Part shown: piece after piece, positions 18,089-26,824 of the stretch
Layout of the letters: the number at the start of each line of letters is the position of its first letter
Numbering within the stretch: position 1 is the stretch's first letter
Origin: Paraburkholderia caledonica NBRC 102488
GTDB taxonomy: Bacteria; Pseudomonadota; Gammaproteobacteria; Burkholderiales; Burkholderiaceae
Direction: 5' to 3'
Length of the DNA: 64,000 nt
NCBI RefSeq assembly: GCF_000685095.1
Contig: NZ_BAYE01000015.1
Location: 89,545-153,544, forward strand
Notes under the pieces: generated by a model
What the model saw: only the letters and a program-made list of their open reading frames with translations
What the model was told of the DNA's origin: nothing
Database searches by the model: none
Translations under genes and position numbers: made by a program

Positions 18089-18230
18089 ATCGGGTCCTGT
18101 ATCGCAATGTCGATACAACGCGTGACAGCAGAAAACGGGCCTGATCATCTGCGGCGCTGCGCGGTTGCGCCGGTTGTGCCCGCTACGCATGCCGTCCCGC
18201 GTTGCCACGCTCGCTTTACAGCCTTCGCCC

Positions 18231-18863
18231 TCAGCCCTCGCTCACACTAAGCACCATTCCGCGGCCGGCGTAAAAGCGCGTCATTGTCGCGAACGGCAGA
18301 TACACGTCGGCCTGTTGCGGCCCGATCCCCGAAGGATTGTGGAACCACACGCCGTTCGCGTCGCGTCCGTGCAGCAGAATCAGATGCCCGCCCCGGCGCT
18401 CATTGGGCCGTTCCGGATAGCGGATCTCAGGGCTGACGGAGACAATGGCGAGCGTCCGCGAATTCAGACGCGAGGCGATTTCTTCGAGCGTCGCCTCTGA
18501 CAGTACGTCGACGCGCACCCCGAACGCCTGCTGCACCCACGCCGCAAACGGGTGATAGATAAGACCGTCGACGCCGCCGTCGTCGCGAATTCGATACACG
18601 CCGCGCGCAAGCGCTTCGTCAAGCAGCGCAGCGCGCGGCGGATGTTCGATACGCCAGGGGTCGAGTGCGGATTCGAGGCACGTCAGACCGCACAGGCGTT
18701 TGGCCCAGAAGCGGTAGCGCTCCGGGTCCGAAAAGCCGCTCTTCTGCCAGCCGGGGTCGTCGCAAGGATCGCCGTTCTGCTCGACGATATGGCGAACCCA
18801 TTCGGGGCTGCCCCATTGCGTGTGATACGGCACGCCGGCGTGGCGCAGGGTCGGTTCGTTCAT
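18231..18863 (-). CDS. C39-like cysteine peptidase family protein
   Basis: A 210-residue protein with a papain-like C39 fold pattern: catalytic Cys in KRLCGLTCLES (about residue 58), His in RRGGHLILLHGRD (about 166) and Asn in VWFHNPSG (about 176). No signal peptide or ABC-transporter domains are fused, so it is a stand-alone cytosolic peptidase or hydrolase rather than a bacteriocin exporter. It is 48 bp downstream of the FAD oxidoreductase gene on the same strand and probably cotranscribed. The substrate is unknown. Confidence 0.75.
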   Translation of the reverse strand: MNEPTLRHAGVPYHTQWGSPEWVRHIVEQNGDPCDDPGWQKSGFSDPERYRFWAKRLCGLTCLESALDPWRIEHPPRAALLDEALARGVYRIRDDGGVDGLIYHPFAAWVQQAFGVRVDVLSEATLEEIASRLNSRTLAIVSVSPEIRYPERPNERRGGHLILLHGRDANGVWFHNPSGIGPQQADVYLPFATMTRFYAGRGMVLSVSEG

Positions 18864-18911
18864 GCTGACGCGATCAATGAAAAGTGTGGGACGCGAAGAC
18901 GGCAGACGCGC

Positions 18912-20252
18912 TTACAACATGCTGCGAGGCCGCTGCATGGTGCCGTCGAAAAAACGCTGCAGGCGAAACGCCGACAGATCCAGCGACGCCTGCCCGCCGT
19001 CGTTCAGCTCCGCAAGCAGCTTGCCGACGATAGGTCCCATCGCGAAGCCATGGCCGCAAAAGCCGGTGGCAATCGTAAGACCGCTGATCTGCGGCGGGGC
19101 GTCGATCACCGGAATCCCGTCGGGCAGCACGTCGATCAGACCCGCCCACGACTCGACCACCTGCGCGTCCTTCAGCGCGGGAAACAGCGCGCGCAGTTTG
19201 GCAAGCGCGCGAGGCGCGTGGCTCACGTTAGGCTGCGGATGCGGGTCGCGCGGATGCAGCACGCGCTCGCTCTGCGGCACGCTGCCCGGCAGCCGGTCGC
19301 GCAAGTCCCGCAAGCAGGCGCCGTTCAGATGAAAGCTGAACTTCTGGCGCTGACTCCACAGTTCGGGCAGAAACCATTTCAGCGCGCGGAAATGGCCGAG
19401 CGTCATGTCGACGTCGACCTGCATGTCGTCGGCGAGATTGATCGCCCCGTTCGCGCGTTGCCGCACGCCCAGACCGTGCCCCCAGAACGTGGACGCGGTG
19501 ACGGGCGGCATTGGGTTCGTTCGCATGCAAGTGCCGCGCACCGCCTGCTGCGGCAATTCCAGGCCCAGTGTTTTCAGAAGACGCCAGCTGCTCGCGCCGG
19601 CCGCGCAAATGAGACGCGACGTGCGGATGGTTCCGCGCTCCGTGACAACGCCGGCAATCGCGCCGCCCGCGCGCTCCACGCCGAGCACGCCGCAGCCTTC
19701 AAAAAATAGCGCGCCCGCTTCCCGCGCCCGCGCCGCGAATGCGGCAGCGGCGCGGCGCGGCTCGGCCTGACCGTCGCTCGGCGTATAGAGGCCGCCGAGC
19801 GCTTGGCCTTGCATGCCGGTCACCACCGAATCGATCTGCTTTCGATCCAGCGTACGCGTGTCGAGCCCGTGTTCACGTGCGACGTCCATCCATTGCTGGA
19901 AGGAGGTCCAGTCCTCCTCGCTGCTCGCGACATAAAGGCAGCCGCCCTGGCGCCATTCGAGGTCGAAGTTCAACTCGCGCTCGAGCGTTTCCCACAACGG
20001 TATGCTCGCCATCATCAGCGGGACTTCGGCGGATTCGCGCCCCTGCTGGCGCACGAAACCCCAGGCTCGGGACGACTGCTGGCCGGCGATGCGCGACTTG
20101 TCGAGTACGACCACGGACAGCCCGCGCCGCGCAAGGTAGTAGGCGGCTGCGCAACCCATGATGCCGGCACCGGCAATGACTACGTCGGCGTGCTTGGGAA
20201 ACGGTTGGTCGGCGACGCTGAAGCCGGCGTGCAACGGATAAGTCGTGGTCAT
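18912..20252 (-). CDS. FAD-dependent amine/amino-acid oxidoreductase (DAO family)
   Basis: A 446-residue flavoprotein. The N-terminal dinucleotide motif VVIAGAGIMGCAAAYYLARR starts at about residue 24, followed by the acidic end VVLDKSRIAGQQSS. A second conserved region GFCGHGFAMGPIVG near residue 400 closes the FAD site. This is the DAO/glycine-oxidase layout. With the OCD-family reductase and C39-like peptidase nearby it may belong to a D-amino acid or imino acid degradation set. I chose the start at 20252 because the 19 upstream codons add nothing family-like. The substrate cannot be read from sequence. Confidence 0.85.
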   Translation of the reverse strand: MTTTYPLHAGFSVADQPFPKHADVVIAGAGIMGCAAAYYLARRGLSVVVLDKSRIAGQQSSRAWGFVRQQGRESAEVPLMMASIPLWETLERELNFDLEWRQGGCLYVASSEEDWTSFQQWMDVAREHGLDTRTLDRKQIDSVVTGMQGQALGGLYTPSDGQAEPRRAAAAFAARAREAGALFFEGCGVLGVERAGGAIAGVVTERGTIRTSRLICAAGASSWRLLKTLGLELPQQAVRGTCMRTNPMPPVTASTFWGHGLGVRQRANGAINLADDMQVDVDMTLGHFRALKWFLPELWSQRQKFSFHLNGACLRDLRDRLPGSVPQSERVLHPRDPHPQPNVSHAPRALAKLRALFPALKDAQVVESWAGLIDVLPDGIPVIDAPPQISGLTIATGFCGHGFAMGPIVGKLLAELNDGGQASLDLSAFRLQRFFDGTMQRPRSML

Positions 20253-20385
20253 CGGGCGAGTGGTTTTAAGTGCGAGCGTAATCTTCGCAGGCGAACCGAT
20301 TGTCCGCAATGGCGACGGCGCCCGAAGCCCTGCGGGAGCCGCTCGTCAACCGCGTGATCCGCGCAGTTCAGAAGGGATGTGGTTT

Positions 20386-20506
20386 TATCTGCGAGACAAA
20401 TAATTTGCGGATATCCGCCTAGCAGATATTTTACGCTTATTCGCCTCATGAATATTTGCCAGATATTCGCATGGCGAATAAAATGCATTTATTCGTTTGA
20501 CGGATA
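20386..20506 (+). promoter_or_regulatory. Tandem hipBA operator array with 26-bp period
   Basis: Five 17-bp palindromic units start exactly 26 bp apart: TATCT-N7-AAATA (20386, degenerate), TATCC-N7-AGATA (20412), TATTC-N7-GAATA (20438), TATTC-N7-GAATA (20464, inner bases also symmetric: TATTCGC-ATG-GCGAATA) and TATTC-N7-GGATA (20490). The last ends 7 bp before the hipB ATG. The design parallels the known E. coli HipB operators (TATCC-N8-GGATA), so autorepression by HipB/HipA is the likely role. Confidence 0.85.
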
Positions 20507-20513
20507 TTTTGCC

Positions 20514-20768
20514 ATGCTCCATCTCATCGCCACACCAGACCAAATTGCCCAACTGCTGGCTGCAAGCCGCCGGCAAGCGGGTCTTACGCAGGCCGAAGCC
20601 GCCGCACGAGTGGGCGTGAGTCAAAGCCGCATTTCGGCGTGGGAAACCGACGCGGCCGCGCTGACCGTCGCCCAGCTGCTAACGCTGTGCGGTGCTTATG
20701 GGCTGCAGCTGCAGCTGCGCGACAAGAACCAGCCGGCCTCCGCGCCGGCGCTTTCCACCGAATGGTAA
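20514..20768 (+). CDS. hipB: HipB-type antitoxin / HTH repressor
   Basis: An 84-residue Xre-family DNA-binding protein. The helix-turn-helix lies in AAARVGVSQSRISAWETDAA (about residues 27-47), after a leading helix QIAQLLAASRRQAGLTQ. A short hydrophobic tail strand (GLQLQLRDKN) is typical of HipB dimerisation. It sits directly upstream of hipA, with the stop close to or overlapping the hipA start, and downstream of the tandem operator array. I chose ATG 20514 because the longer frame would translate the operators. Confidence 0.9.
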   Translation: MLHLIATPDQIAQLLAASRRQAGLTQAEAAARVGVSQSRISAWETDAAALTVAQLLTLCGAYGLQLQLRDKNQPASAPALSTEW

Positions 20769-20770
20769 GC

Positions 20771-22111
20771 ATGGCCCGCCCTACTCACTCACGCGCGCTT
20801 TCCGTCTGGGCGAACGGCGAACGCGTCGGCGTGTGGCGCCTTCCGGCCCGCGGTCCGATGGAATTTTCCTACGACGCCACCTGGATCGGCTCGCCCGCCG
20901 GCCGGCCGCTGTCGCTCTCACTGCCTTTCATGCCCGGCAACATCGCGCACAAAGGGCCGCGGGTGCTCAACTACTTCGACAACCTGCTGCCCGACAGCGA
21001 CATCATCAGAAAGCGTATCGCTCAGCGCTACCGGACTGAAACGCTGGACGCGTTCGATCTGCTGCAAGCTATCGGCCGCGACTGCGTGGGCGCCGTCCAG
21101 TTGCTGCCCGAAGACGATGCGCCGGTGGGCGTAGACCGCATCGAGGGCACGCCGCTGACCGATGCCGAGATCGAGACCATGCTGACGCGCACCGTCAGCG
21201 CACCCGCGCTCGGCGCGACAGAGGAAATCGACGATTTCCGCATTTCGCTTGCCGGCGCACAGGAGAAAACTGCGCTGCTGTGGCACGACGAACAATGGAA
21301 ACGGCCGCACGGCGCCACGCCCACCACCCATATCTTCAAGCTGCCGCTCGGACTCGTCGGCAACAAGCTGGCGGATCTGAGCACGTCGGTCGAAAACGAA
21401 TGGTTGTGCCTGCGCATACTGCGCGCTTACGGCTTGCCGGTAGCGAACACGGAAATCGTGACGTTTGGCAAGCAACGTGTGCTGAGCGTCGAGCGTTTCG
21501 ACCGGCAACTGCATTCGAGCGGGCAATGGCTGCTGCGCCTGCCTCAGGAAGACTTTTGCCAGGTGTACGGTGTGCCTTCGCATCTCAAGTACGAGAACGA
21601 AGGAGGTCCGGGCGTGCTGGATCTGGCGCGCGTGCTGCAGCAGTCGGTCACGGCCGCGCAAGACATCGAGACGCTGCTCGCGAGCCAGATTCTCTTCTGG
21701 ATGCTCGCCGCGCCGGACGGCCACGCGAAAAACTTCAGTATTCGCCTGCTGGCGGGCGGCCAATACCGGCTGACGCCACTCTACGATGTCATGTCTATCT
21801 GGCCGGTGGAGGGAAACGGCCCTAACCAATGGTCGTGGTTCAAGGCACGCCTCGCAATGGGCATGTGGTCGCGCAGCAAGCACGACGCTTTTCGCGACGT
21901 GCAGCGGCGCCACTTCAACACGATGGCGCTCAAGTGCTCGTATGGCGCGAGCGCCGAACCGCTGATCGAGCGCCTGATCGGGCAGACGCCCAACGTGATA
22001 GAACAGGTCGCGGCAGAATTGCCCGAGCGATTCCCGGGCAAGGTCGCCGAGCGGATCTTTAAGGGCCTGCGGAACTCCGCCACGAAACTTGCGAAGATGC
22101 CGGCGGCTTGA
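20771..22111 (+). CDS. hipA: HipA-type Ser/Thr kinase toxin
   Basis: 446 residues. In E. coli HipA phosphorylates glutamyl-tRNA synthetase and induces dormancy. Here the N-terminal subdomain has RPLSLSLPFMPG and NYFDNLLPDS; the Gly-rich loop SLAGAQEKTA (about 159-168) includes the Ser matching the E. coli autophosphorylated Ser150; the catalytic Asp lies in DGHAKN (about 316-321); and a DVMS metal-binding motif follows near 339. All kinase residues look intact, so the toxin is probably active. An alternative ATG at 20762 overlaps hipB by 7 bp. Confidence 0.93.
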   Translation: MARPTHSRALSVWANGERVGVWRLPARGPMEFSYDATWIGSPAGRPLSLSLPFMPGNIAHKGPRVLNYFDNLLPDSDIIRKRIAQRYRTETLDAFDLLQAIGRDCVGAVQLLPEDDAPVGVDRIEGTPLTDAEIETMLTRTVSAPALGATEEIDDFRISLAGAQEKTALLWHDEQWKRPHGATPTTHIFKLPLGLVGNKLADLSTSVENEWLCLRILRAYGLPVANTEIVTFGKQRVLSVERFDRQLHSSGQWLLRLPQEDFCQVYGVPSHLKYENEGGPGVLDLARVLQQSVTAAQDIETLLASQILFWMLAAPDGHAKNFSIRLLAGGQYRLTPLYDVMSIWPVEGNGPNQWSWFKARLAMGMWSRSKHDAFRDVQRRHFNTMALKCSYGASAEPLIERLIGQTPNVIEQVAAELPERFPGKVAERIFKGLRNSATKLAKMPAA

Positions 22112-22392
22112 CGTCGCCCGGGCGCTCGGTGGATGCGGCCCGGTTTCGCCGGTAAAATACGTTTTTATGCGCTACGCATAGCGGGTGCGCGAGTACGACC
22201 GTTAAATCTGTCGAATTTCCGGCTTTCCCTGACAGAACCAGCGGCGCCTTTACAAAAACCCTGACCGGGATGTTTTTACGGTACATTTGCTGTCCCCCGC
22301 GTACAGCTTTGCCTTGTGTCCATGATGCACGGCCGCGCTACGCCTGCCGTATCGCCCCCACAGCCCTTTAAGACGGCGGATTTTCACGCAGT
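22112..22392. other. Intergenic region upstream of the BetR-REC gene
   Basis: About 280 bp without a supported gene. It contains a short perfect inverted repeat TATGCG-CTA-CGCATA (22166-22180), possibly a regulator site. Confidence 0.35.
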
Positions 22393-23247
22393 ATGACCAA
22401 CGAAACACACTCACCAGACTCCATCGCAGTCGCCGAGCGCGTGCGCGAGTTGATGAGCCGGCATGGAATCGGCAAGCGACAGCAAACCACAGAACTTTGC
22501 CGCATCCTCGATCTGAGTTTTTCGCAGGGGCACCGCAAGCTGCGCGGCAATAGCCCGTGGACCCTGTCGCAAATCAAGAAGGTCGCCGAGGTGTACGGCG
22601 AGCCCGCTGCGCAACTGTTCGGCGCCCAATCGCTCGACCCAGGCATGGTCGGCGCGATTGCGCAGGAGGCCGTGTTCTGCATCGGCGCAATCGAGCTGCC
22701 TTGCACCGCCTGGGTCGGCGCCGCGCTCGAACCGGGCAGCCGGCCGGAATTCGTCGCGTACTCCAAGCTCGGCCAGTGGCGCGTCGCGCGTCACGACGGC
22801 GCGCTCTACCAAAGCGCGTATGAAGTCCACAAGATCGAGATTTATCCGCGCCGCGCGGAAACGGACAAGCCGACCATCGCCGTTGTCGACGACGATCAGG
22901 CGAGCGCCGACAATCTGCGAGATTATCTCGAGCGCAGCGGCTTCACCGCAGTGGCGATCTACGGCCTTTCGGCTTTCGCCGAACAGCTGCAAACCCAGGT
23001 GTTCGACGGCATCGTGATCGACTGGCTGTTCGGCACGCAGACATCGGCGGCCGCGATTCGCGCGGTACGCGCGTCGGAAAATCCCGATGCGCCGATTTTC
23101 GTGCTGACCGGCGAATTGCTGACCGGCAAGGCGAGCGAATCGGAGATCAGCCAGGTAATCCGCAACTACGACGTCGCCTGCTACGAAAAGCCAGCGCGCA
23201 TGGCGATTCTGGTGGCCGATCTGTCCAAGCGGCTGAACCGGCCATGA
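22393..23247 (+). CDS. BetR-domain DNA-binding protein with C-terminal receiver domain
   Basis: A 284-residue regulator. The N-terminal ~75 residues are a helical HTH-like BetR domain (TELCRILDLSFSQGHRKLRG; WTLSQIKKVAEVYGE). A middle segment follows, then a receiver domain from about residue 160 (IAVVDDDQAS) with the phosphoacceptor Asp in VIDWLFG (Asp 210), the Thr switch in VLTGE and a conserved Lys in CYEKPAR. The domain order is reversed relative to OmpR-type regulators. It is convergent with the hybrid histidine kinase at 23275-25125, whose phosphorelay it may receive; that link is inferred from position. Confidence 0.85.
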   Translation: MTNETHSPDSIAVAERVRELMSRHGIGKRQQTTELCRILDLSFSQGHRKLRGNSPWTLSQIKKVAEVYGEPAAQLFGAQSLDPGMVGAIAQEAVFCIGAIELPCTAWVGAALEPGSRPEFVAYSKLGQWRVARHDGALYQSAYEVHKIEIYPRRAETDKPTIAVVDDDQASADNLRDYLERSGFTAVAIYGLSAFAEQLQTQVFDGIVIDWLFGTQTSAAAIRAVRASENPDAPIFVLTGELLTGKASESEISQVIRNYDVACYEKPARMAILVADLSKRLNRP

Positions 23248-23274
23248 ACGGGTCGTGAACCGGCCAGCGCTGTT

Positions 23275-25125
23275 CTAGACGGTGTGTCGCGAAGCCAGCG
23301 CGCGCTGCAACGCGTTGCGCAGGTCCCCGTAATGTATCGGCTTTAATAACGCCTCGAAGAACGGCAGCGCGCCGTTCTGTGTCTCACCACCCGGCCTCGC
23401 GCCGGCCTCGGGCGCATAAGCGCTGACCACGATCACCGGTACTTCCGACGACGGCCCGCCGCGCGCGGCCAGATCCGCGAGAAGCGCGTAGCCGTCGCGT
23501 TCGGGCATGTGCAGATCGAGCAGCACGACATCGCAACGATGCGCATCGAGCCACGCGAGAGCATCGTCCGCATTGGCGACCGCGTGCGCGTCGAACTCCA
23601 TATGCGCGACCATTTCACCGAGCGACTCGCGCATCAGCCGGTTATCGTCGACGATCAGCACGCTGGGCCGCGCGCCGCCCGGCTCGGCCTGCGCAGTGAC
23701 GCCGGGCGCCTGAGCAGACGCGACCGGCGTGACAGGAATGGTCACGGTAAAAGTGGTGCCCTCGCCGACCATGCTCGACACTTCAACGCTGCCGCCGAAC
23801 AACCTGACGAGCCCCTGAACGATCGCGAGTCCCATGCCCGCGCCTTCAAAGCGGCGCGTGCGCGAACTGTCCAGCTGCGTGAACTCTTCGAAGATCAGTG
23901 GAATCTGTGCCTGCGGCACGCCCGGCCCCGTGTCGCTAACTATGAAACTCAGCAGTGCCGGCCGCTGCATCAGCTTCACGCGCACCGTGCCGGTTTCCGT
24001 ATAACGGATGGCGTTGGTAACAAGGTTATTGACGATCTGGCGAATGCGGTGCGGGTCCGAATCGACGAGCCCGCTCACGCCGCTCGCCTCGCTCTCGAGC
24101 GTGAGGCCGCGCGCGGCGGCGGACATGGCATGTTCGTCGACGATCGACGCCAGCAGCTCGCGCGGCTCGAAATGCTCGTGACGCAGTTCGAGCTTGCCCG
24201 CGCCGAGGCGCGCGTAATCGGTCAGGTCCTTCATCTGCGCTTCGAGATGCCGCGCTGCGGTCTCGAGCCGGTGAATCACCTTGCGGTCGGCTTCCGAGTG
24301 ATAGTTGAAGCCAAGCAATTCGATCGACGAAACAATCGCGTGCAACGGCGTGCGCAGCTCGTGACTGATCATGCCGAGAAACGCGTCTTTCGCGAGGCTC
24401 GCCTCGCGCGCCGCACGGCTCGCCTGGTGCTCGGCTTCGAGCGCGGCGTGCTGCTGATGCATGAGGCGCGTGCGACGCCGGCCATTCACCACGAGCAGCA
24501 GCGTCGCGGCAGCGGACAGCAGCAGCAGGATCATGCCGCCCGCAAAAAGCAGCCGGCGCTTGTCGATGTAATCGCGGTTCATCGCTTCGCGGTCGGCGAC
24601 ATCGGCGAAACGGCGGCTCAGCGCGAGATCGTTCACTTCGTTCCAGTGCTGGCGCAATTGCGCGACGATCCGGTTGACCCCGCCGGGATCGTTGGGCAGT
24701 GACGCGACCTGGGGAGCCATGCCGGTCAGCATGCGGTCGAGCGCATGGATTTCGTCGAGTTGCCGTTGCACCAGCGCGACTTGCGTCGTGAGCCTGAGCG
24801 TGGAACCTTCCATGACGTGCAGTTTCGACTGCAGCAACTGATAGCGCAACGTGAGCCGCTGATAGTCGTCATCGACGCCGGCCTGGTAGAGCAACAGCTG
24901 GTTTTCGAAGCGTGCGTAGGCGATTTGCAGTTGCGCCGCGTCCCAATAGAAGCCGTCGTACGAGCCTGTCAGCGACTCGGCCGTGCCCGGATTGAGCAGG
25001 TTCGCGTAGAGCAGATAGCCGATCGCGCCAGCCGGCGCGGCGAGCGCGGTGAGCCAGATCAGCACATATAAAACCCGGCGCCACGGACGGCGCGTTACTT
25101 GACTATGAGTGCCTTGATCTGCCAT
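23275..25125 (-). CDS. Hybrid sensor histidine kinase with C-terminal receiver domain
   Basis: A 616-residue membrane kinase. TM1 (about 19-42) and TM2 (about 193-214) bracket a helical periplasmic sensor of about 150 residues. The H-box SHELRTPLHA (His about 255), N-box IVNNLVTNAIRY, and G-boxes DTGPGVP and GAGMGLAI are complete. The C-terminal receiver has Asp 537 in VVLLDLHMP and Lys in LLKPIHY. The gene start overlaps the 3' end of the upstream molybdopterin-fold gene by 31 bp, so the periplasmic protein and the kinase are probably coupled as sensor partner and signal transducer. Confidence 0.92.
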   Translation of the reverse strand: MADQGTHSQVTRRPWRRVLYVLIWLTALAAPAGAIGYLLYANLLNPGTAESLTGSYDGFYWDAAQLQIAYARFENQLLLYQAGVDDDYQRLTLRYQLLQSKLHVMEGSTLRLTTQVALVQRQLDEIHALDRMLTGMAPQVASLPNDPGGVNRIVAQLRQHWNEVNDLALSRRFADVADREAMNRDYIDKRRLLFAGGMILLLLSAAATLLLVVNGRRRTRLMHQQHAALEAEHQASRAAREASLAKDAFLGMISHELRTPLHAIVSSIELLGFNYHSEADRKVIHRLETAARHLEAQMKDLTDYARLGAGKLELRHEHFEPRELLASIVDEHAMSAAARGLTLESEASGVSGLVDSDPHRIRQIVNNLVTNAIRYTETGTVRVKLMQRPALLSFIVSDTGPGVPQAQIPLIFEEFTQLDSSRTRRFEGAGMGLAIVQGLVRLFGGSVEVSSMVGEGTTFTVTIPVTPVASAQAPGVTAQAEPGGARPSVLIVDDNRLMRESLGEMVAHMEFDAHAVANADDALAWLDAHRCDVVLLDLHMPERDGYALLADLAARGGPSSEVPVIVVSAYAPEAGARPGGETQNGALPFFEALLKPIHYGDLRNALQRALASRHTV

Positions 25126-25637
25126 ACGAATTTGGAATCGCCCGAGGCGCCCGCGAGTTCATCGGGGAACGCGTCGCGCGGATAGATGAGGAACAGGGGC
25201 CCGAAGTCGCTGATCTTCAGGCGCCGGCCGTTCATGCTGTACGCCACAACCACGCCGTAGCGGTCGCAATCCGATACTGGGACCGTGTAGGTGTAGTCGT
25301 CGAGCGTGCGGATTTCAATCTGCGTGCCGTACGCACCAACCGTCTTCAGAATATCCGCGAGCAGCGGTCCTGTGAAGGTGGAGCGCGGCGTCCACGTCGT
25401 GGCGGTGGTGATCGAGCGGGCCGGCAGCGCAAGCAGCTGCGCCTCGGCGAAGCGATATGAACGGTGCGCCGCGTCGTTCGTCTTGCCGATTTTGCCGGAG
25501 ACGTCGAGCGAGAGCGCCGTCGCGTCGGTCTGTGCCTGCACGCTCCAGGCGGTCAGCGCAAACATCAACCCCATCGCCCACCGCGCGCGTGCCTGCGCGC
25601 CAAACCTGCGTTGCAGTCTTGCAGTTACTTTGGTCAT
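25095..25637 (-). CDS. Exported molybdopterin-binding-fold (SUOX-like) protein
   Basis: A 180-residue secreted protein. A signal peptide ends at WSVQA-QT, then comes a domain with the oxidoreductase molybdopterin-binding pattern: TFTGPLLADILKTVGAYG, DDYTYTVPVSDCDRYGVVVAYSMNG and GPLFLIYPRD. No clear molybdenum-ligand Cys context is seen, so it may be a ligand-binding relative rather than an enzyme. It is encoded just upstream of, and overlapping, the hybrid kinase gene, which suggests it feeds a periplasmic signal to that kinase. I chose the start at 25637 for the signal peptide. Confidence 0.8.
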   Translation of the reverse strand: MTKVTARLQRRFGAQARARWAMGLMFALTAWSVQAQTDATALSLDVSGKIGKTNDAAHRSYRFAEAQLLALPARSITTATTWTPRSTFTGPLLADILKTVGAYGTQIEIRTLDDYTYTVPVSDCDRYGVVVAYSMNGRRLKISDFGPLFLIYPRDAFPDELAGASGDSKFVWQIKALIVK

Positions 25638-25857
25638 CTGCTCTTTTATTCCGTGGTCTGTTGTTTTTCTTGCGGCGCATCGCCCCGCGTTTGCCGTCAC
25701 ACGCGCCACCCCGACGCGCGATCGCTGAACGGCATGCATAATATCGTCAAAATTTGTTGCAGGAAAAAACGAAGGCCCACCGCCGCCCTATCTGCCAACG
25801 CGCGTCGCGCTTCAGGCGGCGGTTTTCCCACACGCGTTGCGCGACCTCACGAGCGTT

Positions 25858-26811
25858 ATGAACAAGCCGGTTTTGCCCCTCACCTATGAGCAACTCGATC
25901 ACTGGATCGAATCGCTGCAACCCGCGTTGCTCGCCGAAGGTTTTGCGATGGCAATCGGCATTCTGCGTGGCGGTGCTCCACTCGCACTGATGGTTTCGCA
26001 CTCGGCCGGCGCGCCGGTCGCGTTCCTGCGCTATGACCGCACGTCGCGCACAGTGGCGTGGGACTCGACGCTGCCCATCCCGCCGGCCGGCTCGAAGGTC
26101 CTGCTGTGCGAAGACATTGCGGGCCGCGGCTTTACGCTGGTGGACTGCCTTGCGTTCCTCGAACAGCATGGCCTCGATGTGAAGATGCTGACGGGCGCCG
26201 TCGACGACCTGAGCCGCACGCAGCCAGACTATGCAATCGACGCGCGCGGCTACTTCGCGCTATTCCCGTGGGAACGCCAGGCCTACACCGAGCGCTATCG
26301 CGACGACTGGGCGCGCGTCGAGGCGGGCGATGCGCCGGCAATGGCAGACGATCACCACTACGCGACTTATGCGATCGACCTCGACGGCATTCTGCTGCCC
26401 GACGTGCCGCTTGCGCGCTACGACGAAGATCTCGCCGCGGCACTGCTCGAACGCGATGCACTGCTGCCGTTCGAAGTGCTGCCGGGCATCGACCTCAAGC
26501 GCGTTCGCACGATCATCACGGGCCGGCCTGAAATGGACCGCGCGCGCACACAAGCGTGGCTGGAGCGGCACGGCTTCGGCCATATGCAACTGGTGATGCG
26601 CACGCCCGGCACGCACGACGAGAGCCCGGCCGGTGCGGCCGCTCACAAAGCGGCTGCGGCGCTCGCGGGCGGCGTCACGCACTTCGTGGAAAGCGATCCG
26701 GTGCAGGCCTTGCTGATCGCGCAACAGGCACCGCTATTGCGCGTGATCTGGTGGGACGCCCAGACGCATACCGGTATGCTGGTCGGCGCGCGCGCGTGGG
26801 CGTCGGAGTGA
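25858..26811 (+). CDS. Phosphoribosyltransferase-like / HAD-like fusion protein
   Basis: 317 residues with two halves. The N-terminal half reads as a type I phosphoribosyltransferase fold, with PRPP-loop-like VLLCEDIAGRGFTL at about 82-95. The C-terminal half starts YAIDLDGILLPD (about 175-186), the HAD motif I DxDG, followed by an FEVLPGIDLKR region and a terminal IWWD segment. The presumed catalytic Asp pair is present. Such fusions suggest orphan nucleobase or nucleotide-related metabolism, but the substrate is unknown. It is convergent with the NERD-helicase gene, 13 bp away. Confidence 0.7.
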   Translation: MNKPVLPLTYEQLDHWIESLQPALLAEGFAMAIGILRGGAPLALMVSHSAGAPVAFLRYDRTSRTVAWDSTLPIPPAGSKVLLCEDIAGRGFTLVDCLAFLEQHGLDVKMLTGAVDDLSRTQPDYAIDARGYFALFPWERQAYTERYRDDWARVEAGDAPAMADDHHYATYAIDLDGILLPDVPLARYDEDLAAALLERDALLPFEVLPGIDLKRVRTIITGRPEMDRARTQAWLERHGFGHMQLVMRTPGTHDESPAGAAAHKAAAALAGGVTHFVESDPVQALLIAQQAPLLRVIWWDAQTHTGMLVGARAWASE

Positions 26812-26824
26812 GCGTGAGCGCGCG

